Assembly (NCBI RefSeq): GCF_051401765.1
Contig: NW_027480432.1
Span: 12,852,501-12,916,500, forward strand
DNA length: 64,000 bases
Direction of reading: 5' to 3'
DNA from: Calliopsis andreniformis
Taxonomy: Eukaryota; Arthropoda; Insecta; Hymenoptera; Andrenidae
Shown here: piece by piece, positions 52,204-64,000 of the stretch
How the letters are laid out: every line of letters begins with the position of its first letter
How positions within the stretch are numbered: the stretch's first letter is position 1
Position numbers and translations under genes: made by a program
Notes under the pieces: generated by a model
Seen by the model: the letters and a program-made list of their open reading frames with translations, nothing else
Told to the model about the DNA's origin: nothing
Databases searched by the model: none

Positions 52204-53000
52204 CCTGGCTATTGAGGGTAAAAAGAAGGAGAATAAATTCCGTAGGCTGGTATAGGGAATAGCTGTCAAAATTTAGGTTCTGATAAGCCAACTTTGGTCA
52301 ATTCGTAAAGAAACGTAAAAATGCATGACTACACAACATGTAGATTGATACAGGAAGTTACAGACAATTTTTAATGAAGTTACACCACAAAACAATTATG
52401 AATCAGATCATGATTATAAAGAATATTTTACTTCACCAGAAGCATAAACTTATTTCGCTGGATTTTTAGCCAAGAAGATTAACCGTATCAGCAAATGTAA
52501 GAAGTGTTTATGAACACTAATATCCAGTCAAGAAATGAATAACCATGCAATAGATTTTTCTCTGTTACGTGTACATTCGCTATATTTACGTAACCCACTG
52601 TTTAAATTATCAGGTGTTTCAGAAAAAAGTTATTGCAAGTGGTAAGGCATAGGATAACACACAATACAATATTTCATCTCTTAGAGAAATTTGCACAAAT
52701 ACAAATAGCACAAATCTGTTGTACGGTCCATGAACAAAATTTAACAGCAAAAGTAATAGATTATTATTTACGCGTAAAATTATATGTGATTTAAATCTAA
52801 TTATAATTTTAATAAACACATAAAAACTACATTTTATACGTTCTTCTCTGCTCCTCGTTGGAGTGATCCCTTAATTATTAATAATTCCTGTAGCTTTCAC
52901 ACTTTTCAGCTTCTAAAAAAGTAATGAAATCATTCTAGTAGTAGTAGTCAGATCACAAATGTTTACTATTTTGTATTATTTAAATATGTAGATAGATATA
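52204..53000. other. Intron sequence
   Basis: No feature recognised. Confidence 0.35.
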
Positions 53001-54095
53001 CAGGGTGCGTCACCTAACGTCTGCTCCTCAAATATCCTTATTGTTTTTAAAGATACATCAAATGTTTTAAGAACGAAGTTGAATGGTTCAATGGAGCTTA
53101 CACAATGCCAAAAAAATTTTCCTTTTTTGCCATTTTTTTTAGAGATATCATAGTAACCTCAATTTTTGAAATGGAACCACCTCTTTTCAAACACCTATAA
53201 TGATATAGTCCTTTTCATTAGGAATTCAGTGACTATTATTATTCAAGGTCATTCAAGATCATGGAAAAGAAAACGTACAAATTTTAAAATATGAAAACGG
53301 AATACCTGTGTTTCATAAATGTTCGAAATGATGGCCGTTTACGTCAATATATTACTGTAAAATTGGCAGGTTTTCTTGCAAAAATTGAGAATATTTTTGT
53401 CCTATCATCGTTCCGGTAACGAAGTGTGGCCCAATTACTTTGTCGCTCAAAATATTACACCACACATTTACGTTCCATTGTCTTTGGTAGTCAATTTCTC
53501 GCAGCCAGTGCGGATTATCAACAAATCAATAATGGACGTTCCGTAGATTAATTGAGCCATTATTACTAAATGTTGCTTCGTCCGTAAACAAGACATTAGA
53601 AAAAAATGAACGATTTTGCTGCAATCCCCATTGGTAAAAATTAATTCGATTTTGAAAATCACTTCCTTGTAATTCCTGATCTAGCGACATGTGAAACGGA
53701 TGAACTTTGTATTATAGTCCAGAATTCGTATTACGCTACTTTGCTTCACGTCTGACAGCTATAGTTGCTAAAACATTTACTTCAGTGTCTTCATTAGTCG
53801 TGGGATTCTTGCCTTTACGCTTTCTTATATGCACGTTTTCTCTGTTCGTGACCTTGAATAACCTTGAATAATTATAGTCACTGAATTCCTAATAAAAGGG
53901 ACTATCATTATAGGTGCTTAAAAAGGGGTGGTTTCATTTTAAAAAATGGAGCTGACTTTGATATGTCTAAAAAAATAAAAATTTGTTGGTACTGTATGAG
54001 TTTTATTGAATCATTCAACTTCTTCCTTGAGATATTTGACGTATTCTAAACAACAACAAAGATATTTGAGGTGTAAATGTTAAGTGACTCACCTG
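53001..54095 (-). mobile_element. Tc1/mariner-superfamily element with transposase relic
   Basis: It begins CAGGGTGCGTCACCTAACGT and ends AAGTGACTCACCTG, flanked by TA on both sides. The TIRs are about 270 bp. The minus-strand interior at 53310-53640 carries TDEATFSNNGSINLRN, HWLREIDYQRQWNVNVWC and VIGPHFVTGTM. This is the central part of a transposase of the Tc3/DUF4817-type insect family. Ends of the gene are missing and there are stops. Confidence 0.8.
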
Positions 54096-55561
54096 TATAG
54101 TGTTCAAAAGATTTAAGAAATGTTTTCATAAGAAATACATGGATTTTGCCTTTATTCAACATACATCTGATATGCCATCTTTTTCTCTCCAATGCAGTTT
54201 CTTTTACGATCGTCAACATCATCTATCGGAGTTCCCTTCGTTACTTGCACCACTGTGAAATGCAGATTCCTATCCAAGTTTACTCTCTTTCTTTTCAACC
54301 CTTCATAGACCCAGCACAGTGGAGTGCGTTCCCCACACAAAAGGTCTAGTAAGGTGCTTTAACCTAATAAGCCTAAATTGAGTAACTTCTCTTTTTTTCC
54401 GATACATCAAGTACGACATAGCGAAACTACTAATCGTGAAATATAGAATTATGTAATATAATGATAATATAAATATATTCGATACTTAAATCTTTTATTT
54501 CCTGTTATTTTATATTAGTTTACGCAACACATTTCAGTTAGCACAAACATCTGAATTGTTAATAAATTCACTAATAATGAAGAATTCACTAATAATCTCT
54601 TTCTCTCTTTCTTCTTTCTCTCCCTATAATCTGACTATTATATTATGCTACATATATGCAGTGTAAACAATATGTATAGTAGTATTTTAAAGGGTAACAA
54701 ATGGAATACAAAATGTCCTGTAACATACTGTTCTCAAGTAGAAAACAGTGGATTCTGTAATGTTATACATCTAACGAAGGGTAGAAGCAGAACAAAAATA
54801 TCTCAAGTCCTTGAGCGGGACAGTAGATATACCCTTAGATCATACATACTTAATAGACACAGCTTCAGATAATTTTCCTGAAACAAAGATAAAACATCTA
54901 AGTGACATTACATGTGGACAAGATGTATAAACTATGCTAGAATGTATCCTATCTACAGTCCAGTTTTCTAAAGTTAAGCTTTGGTGGCCGGTTCCTCTAG
55001 CTTCCGATGTTGTTGCTTCTCTAACTCGTGAACGGTGCTTCCCCCATATGACGCGCGCTGTACTTATTGGACTCAAAATTATGCATTGAATAGAATAGTA
55101 TATCTATGACATGCGTGACAAATACCAACAGATACATAAATACATAATAAGTTCTCACAATGAATATGAATGCGAAAACGTGAAGTAAAGAAAAATTATT
55201 ATATAAGATTTTTAAAGGGAGAAACGTACAATGTGATATGTCAAAAAGATCAAGTTTTTCTTTTTATATAATTTAATAGTTTAATACGTCAAGAATATAG
55301 TCCTTAAATTATAAAATGAAATTCGAAAAATTAACGTAGTTACAGCAAGTTTTATTACTGCACGGCACGTATACAAGACTGACTACTTAACTTTATCACC
55401 TGAAATATCTCGTTTGCTTTGATAATATTAAAAAATGTTTGAAATACAAATTAGATTGTTTCGAGGGACACATAATTTGACATTATGACCTGTTTCGTAA
55501 GTGAATGTGTAGAAAACATATCAAATTCACCTATTTGTTTTTAAATGGATTCAAATATTTA
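54096..55561. other. Intron sequence with a pyrimidine tract
   Basis: A CT-rich run lies at 54596-54625. No gene recognised. Confidence 0.4.
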
Positions 55562-55768
55562 TGAATACACTAATCGATCCAGCTGGTTATTTTTCACAAA
55601 AAAGTATTAACCCATTTATGTCGAAAAACCATTAGTTTAGGAGACATTTATGTTCAGTAATTGAAGAAATTGACATTTAAATATCTAGTAATTCAATGGT
55701 TTTCTGACATAAATAGATTAATACTTTTTTGTAGAGAATGATTAGATAGATTGATTAATGTATTAATA
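55562..55768. mobile_element. Small foldback element
   Basis: CAAAAAAGTATTAACCCATT near 55600 pairs with ATAGATTAATACTTTTTTGT near 55730. The outer parts also pair (CACTAATCGATC / GATTGATTAATG). About 200 bp, non-coding. Confidence 0.65.
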
Positions 55769-57697
55769 AATAAATAAAAAGAATATTTAAAAAATTTTAT
55801 TCTCAGGTTAATGTATTATCGACGTTTTAAAATAATTTCATTATGAATTCATATTACTTTATTTATTCAATGTACGCTATAAATTTTCTTATAAAATGCG
55901 AAGTGTTAAAGGACTTGTTACAAACATAGTAAAACGTAACAAAAGTATTATGTTAATCGTTTGGAAAAATTTAATGTAAGCTCATATTTGAAAATGATTA
56001 CTTTATTATAAGAGTTTTCTGATAGTTAAAAAATTGTAATAATTAGAAAAACAGATTTTATGTCCTAAATGTGCTATCTATATCATTGACAAAATGTCTT
56101 ATATCTCGCCGGTGGCTGTATCAATTTGTAACAATCTAATAATCTAATCTAATAAACTAACCTTTCGGCACACCTTGTATTTAATTTCAGATTGATATTA
56201 TTATTGTTATTCTTATCGCTCACATTCCTGCATTCTTATTTCATGTACAGCCGTTAACGTTGGGCATACACATAGTACTGCACGAATCGCATGTAAGTAA
56301 GCTTAGACCCTCGGACCATTTCGGATAGCTTCGGAAAGTCGGTAGAGAAGGCGAATGTTAGCCTTACTCTCTCACTCTTAAAACGCTGTAATCGCTGTAA
56401 TCATAAAACGCTGCGATTACCCTTGTGCTCTTGTTTTCACTGTCCGACTTGTATTAAAAAGGGACTTTTGGGTGAAACTTTCAGAGACTTTTATGACATT
56501 TTGAGTGACGAATGTGAAGATCAAAAGGATGACAATCTATAAAATATCTTGTTCCAATAAGCATTTTTTATGAATAATTAAAACAAGTTTATAGACATAT
56601 GTTTAGAAGATAATAGATTTCTTAAGGAAGGCAGTTGGATAACCGCGGATGATAGTTTCTTTCTAAGTGGCAGATGCTGGATTCGATACATAGTATGAAA
56701 AATTAATTTTTTCCTTTTTCTTTAAATATTCAAATTGTTGCACGTAAAGTTATTTCATAAATACTGTAATTTTTTAATACGAATCTTCATTTATAAATAC
56801 ATACAGTGGGTGTAGAAAGTGTTCGTACACCGACTAATTTCGAATAATATATTGTGAAATTGTAGTTTATTAACTAATTTTTTATAAACAACGAATTTGT
56901 ACATATTTTTGGAAATCTCTAGAACAGATACAGTGCAAAAAAAATTAGTTGGTTGAGTAATTTGCAAAGTTATCAAGAAAAAAAAAATATTGATCGAAAT
57001 ATAAGAGCTTGATAAATTAAATATGTAAATACCTTTTATTATTTTTACCAATCATAAGTTTTATGTCAATTTTATATTTACGAAGGTTTTGTTTTGACTG
57101 TTACGCTGTCGCAGTTCGAATCGCACGTTACTGCACTTTACTATGAAATGGACGTTTAAAGTTCCACGTTTCACTACTCTCCAGTCATGCGTTACGTATG
57201 CGAAAAGATTCGAGCGTTAGAGTAATTAATGCTGAGGGATTTTATCTGAGAAAGTAGAAGAAATCTATTTATACGTTTGTATTGTATATGTATGGGCCCA
57301 CCAAGTATGTTTTGGTCAAATAATTATAAGCTGCTAACTGTAGCATAAGCAATGATTTTTATAAGTTGATTTTTTGTTATAAAAATGAAGTCGTGCTCCA
57401 GAGGGTGAAACATGAGTTTCGTGTAGCATGTGCAAATAATACATATATGCAACCAGGAAGGAGGTAATTCTATTATCTGTAGAAATATGTAAATCAAAAA
57501 TAAAAAATAAAATTTTTTTATAAGATGCTTTGTTTCCGGGACAATTGAATTTAATGATTAGTCTACTATGCGTGCATTTGACTATCTTCTTATTAATAAT
57601 TGTATTGTTTTAGATTTACATTATGAGATGAATTGTTGACAGTGCCATCCTTGTTGATGTATACAAAACCTTGTTCTTCGAATCATAAAGTCATAGA
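55769..57697. other. Intron sequence
   Basis: AT-rich. A patch at 56310-56400 (CGGATAGCTTCGGAAAGTCGG, repeated CGCTGTAATC) resembles part of 3400-3440 loosely. No gene recognised. Confidence 0.35.
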
Positions 57698-57970
57698 ATG
57701 ATGTTACTGTATTATAATGCTTCAATTTCTCGAATGCTAAGCTATTTATCGAGTCGTACTAAAGAATTAGTGTACGCAGAAAGAAGAAATAATACAGGCT
57801 TTAAAGTAATTAAAAAATTAGATTACTATAATATCAGGACGCGATTCTTTGGTTCGGAAAGCAAGAATTTTGTATGTATCAACAAGGATGGCGCTTTCAA
57901 CAATTCATTCTGTAATGTAAATAATACATGTAAAGCAATACAATTATTACGTATTCAGTACTTATCATAA
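57698..57970 (+). CDS. Possible FGF-like domain exon or pseudogene
   Basis: A 90-codon frame with ATG at 57698 and an acceptor-like catag just before it. The order SSRTKELVYAERRN, TGFKVIKKLDYY, RTRFFGSESKNFVCINKDGA and TCKAIQLLRI follows the N-terminal half of FGF8/17/18-type beta-trefoil domains ([50 protein letters not shown]) at similar spacing. The R-R-x-x-G-x-E-S-x-x-[FY]-[VI]-C-[IM]-N-K-x-G block is the strongest part. The rest of the trefoil is not found nearby, so this could be a lone exon, a decayed retrocopy or chance. It lies on the same strand inside the nAChR intron. Recognition is by eye only. Confidence 0.35.
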   Translation: MMLLYYNASISRMLSYLSSRTKELVYAERRNNTGFKVIKKLDYYNIRTRFFGSESKNFVCINKDGAFNNSFCNVNNTCKAIQLLRIQYLS

Positions 57971-58896
57971 CGTTGGCATTGCTTATTTTACTGTATGCAT
58001 ACCAGACGAATCTTTAAATTAAATTTTCTCTTTAAATTCAATCTTTTATTTTCGGTTTATTACTATATGTAGATCGCCCGTTTCCGGTTCTATCACCTTG
58101 TACATAAGCTTGTTTTAATTTAATTGTTCATAAAAAATACGTATTGGCACGAGATACTACACAGAACGCCATCGTTTAATTTTTAGACTCATGCCTGAAA
58201 ATTTCATAAAAATTTTTGGACATTTCACAGAATAGTCTTCTTCCGAATCGGAAAGTGAATATATTTATAATATCAAAAAGAATGCGTATGGTCACTTACT
58301 GGTGACTTGGACCTAAGTATTTCAAGCTTTTTTTTAGAAGTCCGAAACAGTTCGAAGCGTCGAGCACACTTACTGTTCGTGTCACAATGTCTCTCCGAAA
58401 GACATTTCACGGACTTCTTGTGCGGCATGAACGATACAGGCAGTTCGTATGATAGTTGTATAGTGGAGAGGTAAATTCTCAATAATTCACGTGCCAAATC
58501 TGGGCATCACGGGCTTTCTGATTATACGCCGCCCTGTGTGTACCAATCGAACTAAACTTGTCAGTCTTTTACTCTGTTTTATCCGTTACACTTTTCATTC
58601 TTATATTAGCAGATTTCAAACTGGGAAAGGATTTATTTCTAAATTACCTAAAAATGTTTTGATTTCATGACTGCAAATTTGACGGTTTTGTTTTATTTTG
58701 AAACTCATATTACTGAACATCAGCAGAATCGGACTAAATCATGACCAGATCGCACCAGATTGAACCTTCCTCTATCGAATGAGCTCTTTCCCAGCTCAAA
58801 ATCTTCTAATATAAGAACGAAAAGTGTAATGACGTAAATCTCTGTTTTTGCCTAATTTGTCGGTAATGTTGCCACCTTAACATTTCTAATCCTAGA
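57968..58896. other. Intron sequence
   Basis: No feature supported. The patch at 58310-58460 contains the inverted pair GTCCGTGAAATG / AAGTCCGAAAC-like words of low significance. Confidence 0.3.
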
Positions 58897-59676
58897 CTCT
58901 TAACCACTTACCTACGAATACTTAGTTGTGGATCCTCACAGGTGCTTGCTTATTCGCTATTTTTGTCTGATGTCTGTCGTCTGTCCTTCTTAGTTGGGTC
59001 ATCTAGCGCTATTTCGGTAACGGTTGACAAGGGTGTCGAATCCTATTGGCAATTTAGAGAGGCTCGTGTCGCATAGAAAAAATGGCAAACAACTCGGTTT
59101 CATTTAACTGAAGCTCAAAACAGGTTAAACAGTGTCTTTAACAACCTCGCAACTTCTTGCAAGCTTGTATAATATTAAATCGGTGTCAGAATCCCTAAGA
59201 TTGATAAACGAATAGGAAAATAGAATCAATTTAACATGGGGTGTCTTGCAAATGAAGGTATTTGCTTTATCAAGTCACTTAGAAAGACGTACTTGTTCCT
59301 AAGGATAGAAAGAGAGATCCGATTGGATACACAATCTGACAACGTTGCTTGAAATACGCATCTAGCGTTGGGTCCCTACCGGGCCATGTGCCAGGCGCTT
59401 GGCACGTTCAGAACTCAATTCTGGAAAATCGCACTGTAGTTGCAACGTTGAGTTGGCCCTCAGGTCCTTGAGTAGGCCATGCAATAAAGCGTTGCAGACC
59501 CGACACGAACTTCCCTAAATTGCCAATAGAATTCAACATCCTTGTCAACAGCAACTGAAATCGCATTAGGTGGCCCGCTGAGAAGGAAAGACAACAGACG
59601 CAAGACAAAGATAACGAATAAGCAAGGATCTGTGAAGACCCACGACTAAGAATTCATAAATAATTGGTTAAGGCCC
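58897..59676. mobile_element. Inverted-repeat element, arms about 175 bp
   Basis: 58897-59068 and 59501-59676 are reverse complements with about one mismatch in five (AAATTGCCAATAG, GAATAAGCAAG and the CTTAGT..TGG block in both). The interior is non-coding. It lies directly left of the hAT element. Confidence 0.65.
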
Positions 59677-59805
59677 AATGAGTAGGGTGTACGTCGCATG
59701 AGTGAAGCACCATCGCAAGTTAGAGGACCCGGCCACCAATGCTTAGTTCTAAAAAATCGGACTGTAATTCAATGTTTTCTCTACGCGCATCGAAAGTGTC
59801 GCCAT

Positions 59806-62430
59806 TAGAGGTGTGCGAGAACCCGACATTTCGGGTTTGAGTTGGATCGGTAAAATTCGAGCGAGTATCCGGCACATTCGAATGTTCGGATAGTTCGATT
59901 GTGGCGAGTAACTTGATCGTGTCGGGTAGGCTCGATCGTCGCAGGTAGCCTGACGCATTCGGGTTAGATCAGCAAAAGTCGGTTGGGCTGGGGTGAATTC
60001 CTTCGATACTCAAGCTCGAGATTCGATTCAGAGGTCTTATGTTAAATTTGAAATGGACTATATAATAACTAATACAGTATACGATTTGTATCGCGTTCAT
60101 AATGCAAACCTTGATACATGTACTCTTTTTTTTAGATAACCAATTATTCGATAAGTACATGCAAAATCTTTTTAATTTTCTCAAGACAAAGTAGTATTTA
60201 CTCGTATAAGAATTAATGTTTCCGATATTTGGTAGTAATGAAAATATACAAATATATGGATATGTTTTCTAATTATTATTATTGTTTATTTACGGGCAAG
60301 AATAACGGTAAGTCTCAATTTAGTAAAAGCAATAAACTCTTATCAAAATTGAACTGGAATTCCATGTTTTAGGCACTACTTACAATTGGTTATTAAATCA
60401 GCTATGTAAGATTTTATACAATACATAGAGTTACGAAAAATGTGCAGATCTATAGTTATTTTCTTTTCCAAATCTCTACTGCCAGGAAAAAGTTACAAAA
60501 TGGAAATCAATAGATCAAAATTTTAATCCATTACAATTAATCCAAGAAGTCGATACCAGATGGAATTCAACGTATTCTGTTTTCAAGATTTATTTATTTA
60601 TTCTTTACTCACAACATTGAACATTATATTGTGTGAAGAAAACGTGCCAGGTAATTTGTTCACAAAAGAATAGAATTTCTTACAATTCTTAAGTACAGTT
60701 CTGAAACCTATTAAAGATGCAACCGAAATTATGAGTGGCAAAAAATGTACCTTACAATTTCACAACACTATCCAATGTATTATGTGCTAATGAATGTTGT
60801 TTAAATAGAATCTGCAGAAAACGCACTAATTGTTAATATTTCCAATAAACTTCGGAACATATTAAAGGTAATTTCAATTACATTGCTCACCAAACAAAAT
60901 CAAAGTACATAGAAGTAAGAATGTTAAAATCTTGTGTATATCCAGTTACGAAGTGATGCTATGCATTATTAGTTATTACAAATTAATAAGTAAGTACCTT
61001 CGTTTCTGCTTGTCAAAGTTGCACCATTCTAACTTCTAGGCATTCTAGACGATTCACTTTATGGCGAGCAATGTATTTGTCCAAATATAGTAAATATTAA
61101 AACAAGACAATTTTTTTCAAAAAGTTAAAACAGATTATATTAAATAAAATACAGTGTATCATTTGCAGGAGCGTTTCGAACTCATAGTACAAAACCCATT
61201 GTACATGTATGCCATGGTGCTGAGCATCCGGTACAAAGACAATTTATTGTTAGCAGAACAAAAGGAAATGATACAGCACAAACTCGGTGAAAAAATTTTA
61301 AACCTTCACGACGAAAATTCAAGCGATATTGACGAAAACAATATTCCAAATACAAGTGGTAATAGTATCTCTTCAAAACTATGAGTATATTATTTTCTTA
61401 TTAATTTCATCCATTTTATAATTCATCTATATGTTAAAATTTCTTAATTAAGTGAAAGAAAATTAAAATCATTTCATTTCCAAAATACCACATTGGGAAA
61501 TCCAGACTCAGAAGTCGAAACATTTAATACTAGGAAAGATAGAGAAATAAGAACATATTTATCGCAAAACGTAGTATCAAAAGCGTAAATAAGTATCATA
61601 GAATGGTGGAAATCCAATCATACTTGATTTCTATTATTATCTACAGCGGCACAACCTTTCTTGGCTGTACCAGCGAGACAAGTTACTAGCAAACGTTTAT
61701 TTTCTACATCAGAAAATGTAATTACAAACACTTGAACCAGATTATTGCTAGAAAATGTGGAACAATTATATTTTCTTTATAACAATTTAAAATAAGTGTC
61801 TTAAACGTTCCTTAACTTATTAAAATATTCTACATTCTTTTATAACTTTTAATTTTTATATTAATCATACTATTTTTGTTATATATTTGATATTTTTGTT
61901 ATTTTTATTCGTATTTTTATTTTATATTTCTATTTTTTCTCTTTTTATTTCTGTTATTTTGTTACGTATTACTATTATATATTACTATTGTTATTCTTGT
62001 CCGTAAATAAACAGTAATAATAATAATAATAATAACTAGAAAACATATCCATATGCTTGTATATTGTCATTACTACCAAATATCCGAAGCATTAATTCTT
62101 CTACAAGTAAATACTACTTTGTCTTGTGAAAATTAAAAAGATTTTGCATATACTTATCGAATAATTGGTTATCTAAAAAAAAGAGTATATGTATCAAGGT
62201 TTGCATTATGAACGCGATACAAATCGTATACTTTATTAGTTATTGTATAGTCCATTTCAAATTTAACATTAGACTTCTGAATCGAATCTGGAGCTTGAGT
62301 ATGGAAGGAATTCACCCTAGTAACCGACTTTTGCCGATCTGAGCCGAATGCGTCAGGTTACCCGCGGCGATCGAGCTTATCCGACACGATCAAGCTATCC
62401 GACATTCGGATGTGTCGAGTACTCAGGTAC
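59806..62430 (+). mobile_element. Decayed hAT transposon with long inverted arms
   Basis: The left end TAGAGGTGTGCGAGAACCC is hAT-like. Long inverted arms (59880-60310 and 61990-62430, about 430 bp, well conserved) enclose plus-strand transposase pieces. The outermost right end is missing, so the target duplication cannot be verified. Such long arms are unusual for hAT, whose TIRs are normally under 30 bp. Confidence 0.8.
60480..61790 (+). pseudogene. hAT transposase remnant (ZBED/Ac-like)
   Basis: Pieces in order but different frames: QEVDTRWNSTYSVFK (60543), LKPIKDATEIMSGKKCTL (about 60697), ERFELIVQNPLYMYAMVLSI then RYKDNLL (61169), and the C-terminal dimerisation motif WWKS...LSTAAQPFLAVPARQVTS with KRLFSTSENVIT (61602-61730). 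The last is diagnostic of hAT transposases. Stops and frameshifts occur throughout and the N-terminal BED finger is not visible. Confidence 0.88.
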
Positions 62431-63234
62431 ATACCATTAAGATTAAGCAAGTTATGTCGCATTTTACAATTCACTACACGATTGTTGGTGAGAAATCTAC
62501 AAATGTCCTGTTTACATGTACATTCATCGTATAGAAGACACGAATTATACGTCACATTACATACATTCCAGACGTAATATTATTTTAAACTTTATTAATA
62601 ATTTCTATGTTTCTAATTTATTAACAGTAATAGTAAAAGATAATAAATTATGCTTTTATAAGTAAATGTAATTCGAATTGTGTCATATTTGGCATCATCT
62701 TAATTAGAAAAATACCAGGAATATGTTAACAAAATTGCGTGCAAAAAGAAATAAAAAGTAAACAAATTTTGTCTGACACGGACATTCGGTCTCGGATTTT
62801 ATTTCCACTGTCCGGCGATCGAACCTTTGTGCGCCACTCCACCGCATTAATCGTTTCACTGGTTCCAAAATTAATTATCTTAGTGGTAGGGATAAAACTT
62901 TCACATTAAACGCATAGGACTTTTTCACATTTATCAAGAGAATACTGTATATATCCGTGGGAAGAGTTTCAGTATTTAGGGAATACATGCACAGTGTTCT
63001 CGCGATAGTGGTACCAACTTTGGGACTGGTCTGATCTCTCTGAAGAGTAGGTACTATGAATTTCGGCGTTAGATTACTTCGAAATCAGGTTCAGCGGTTT
63101 GCTTTTCTTGCAGAAAAGGACAGTGATTGAAAGAGAGAGAGAGAGGGACTGACAGCCGAAGTCCCTTAGAGGTTTAAATGCCTGCGTATCGGTGAGACAA
63201 CACTAACGTAACGTCATTAGAAGGTATAAACTTC
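62431..63234. other. Intron sequence
   Basis: A short (GA)n run at 63129-63148. Otherwise nothing recognised. Confidence 0.35.
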
Positions 63235-63740
63235 TTCATTTTTGGTTTTTTGCGAATAAAAATTTCATCGTCATATTGAGGAAAATTTTTCAATTGAAAT
63301 GATACCAAACATGATCTGAATTATATTTACCGGTTTAACAAACGTTAACATTTCTTTCATTACATACATATTTCTCTTTATAATTTACAAATAGTTCAAA
63401 TTATGCCATGCTTGGTTTTATTTTCACTTGCTGTAACGTCTGAGCTAAAAAACTTTTAAGTGACAGCGGAGATGGAAAACAAAACGGTTCAAAGTGTACA
63501 ATCGGTTCATGAAACCCGTAATGTGCGGGGAAAACGTTTTCGCGCTTTTGATTTCCTTATGTAATTTACTCACATTGACAAATTCATTCCTCGTGTTCGG
63601 AAAATGTTTTCATACATTAGTAAATAAATATGATCGAAATTATATCGTGTTTGGTACCATTTTAATCGGAAAAATCTTACTAATCAGTTAGTGAAACTTT
63701 CACTGATGAGAAATTAAAAATAAAAAAATTTTAATAGTAC
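63235..63740. repeat. Inverted-repeat element, diverged
   Basis: AAATGATACCAAACATGATC near 63298 pairs with ATCGTGTTTGGTACCATTTT near 63645. Adjacent AT-rich blocks pair weakly. The same GATACCAAA-type core occurs in the 16.2-kb element. Non-coding. Confidence 0.4.
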
Positions 63741-64000
63741 ATTATTATTGTCTCACCTATACAGAACCCAGATCAGACACCAGAATCCTACTCGATTCAA
63801 GGGGTCGCCCCGCTAGGAGTGGGGATAGACTTGGAATCACTAACGTGTAACTCCAGAGGCTCGCTATTGAGGGAATACTGTATACTGTATACGGATCTGG
63901 AATTACACGGATATACATGTATCGAAATATATTTAGAATATTGAAATATAACAGAATACTAAAATATTTAAATCCATTTACCTGAGAGTTATTCTACACC

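Noticed and set aside
58273..58497. Minus-strand frame with several Cys and Lys residues
   Set aside because: Faint similarity to a frame near 3.3-3.46 kb is limited to a few residues. No gene structure.
62760..62850. Possible displaced right terminus of the hAT element (GTGCGCCACTCC, GGACATTCGG)
   Set aside because: The match to the left terminus is too weak and the distance does not fit the arm alignment.

Overview
The window is nuclear DNA of an insect, AT-rich and crowded with transposable elements. It carries a mitochondrial ribosomal protein gene and a U1 snRNP C gene of animal type, plus the 5' part of an insect-type nicotinic acetylcholine receptor (nAChR) subunit gene whose exon sizes and phases match that family. 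The mix of BEL/Pao, Ty3/Gypsy, mariner, Tc1 and hAT elements fits an insect such as an ant or bee, but the species cannot be named from the sequence alone.

Layout. 1-1.7 kb: a decayed Ty3/Gypsy element (minus). 3.9-11.3 kb: a complete, apparently very young BEL/Pao retrotransposon (plus), with LTRs that read as identical, a 5-bp target duplication, a tRNA-Phe primer site, and gag and pol in one frame separated by a single TGA in a readthrough-like context. 12.1-14.3 kb: two minus-strand genes, a 63-residue single-pass membrane protein of unknown function and mRpL53 (three exons). 14.5-21 kb: repeats and one likely terminal exon of an unknown minus-strand gene (17.9-18.2 kb). 22.6-23.1 kb: U1 snRNP C (minus), whose start region has been tandemly duplicated. 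23.9-26.1 kb: foldback and inverted-repeat elements. 26.1-27.9 kb: the presumed 5' region of the nAChR gene, with two minisatellites.

From 27.97 kb to the end of the window the plus strand belongs to the nAChR gene: a signal-peptide exon, a 45-bp exon and a 110-bp exon. The introns are 2.0 kb, 17.2 kb and more than 16.4 kb, and the remaining exons lie beyond the window. The 17-kb intron holds a large imperfect palindrome (33.8-46.0 kb) containing a Tc1 and a mariner element back to back, a LINE remnant with a TIR element inserted in it, a mariner deletion derivative and LTR-like repeats. It also holds clusters of short hairpins that look like histone mRNA 3' stem-loops. The last intron holds several foldback elements, a Tc1/mariner-superfamily relic, a single reading frame resembling part of an FGF domain, and a decayed hAT element with unusually long inverted arms.

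The genes do not form a pathway. The main biological theme is a neuronal receptor gene whose introns have been expanded by nested mobile elements, next to small housekeeping genes.
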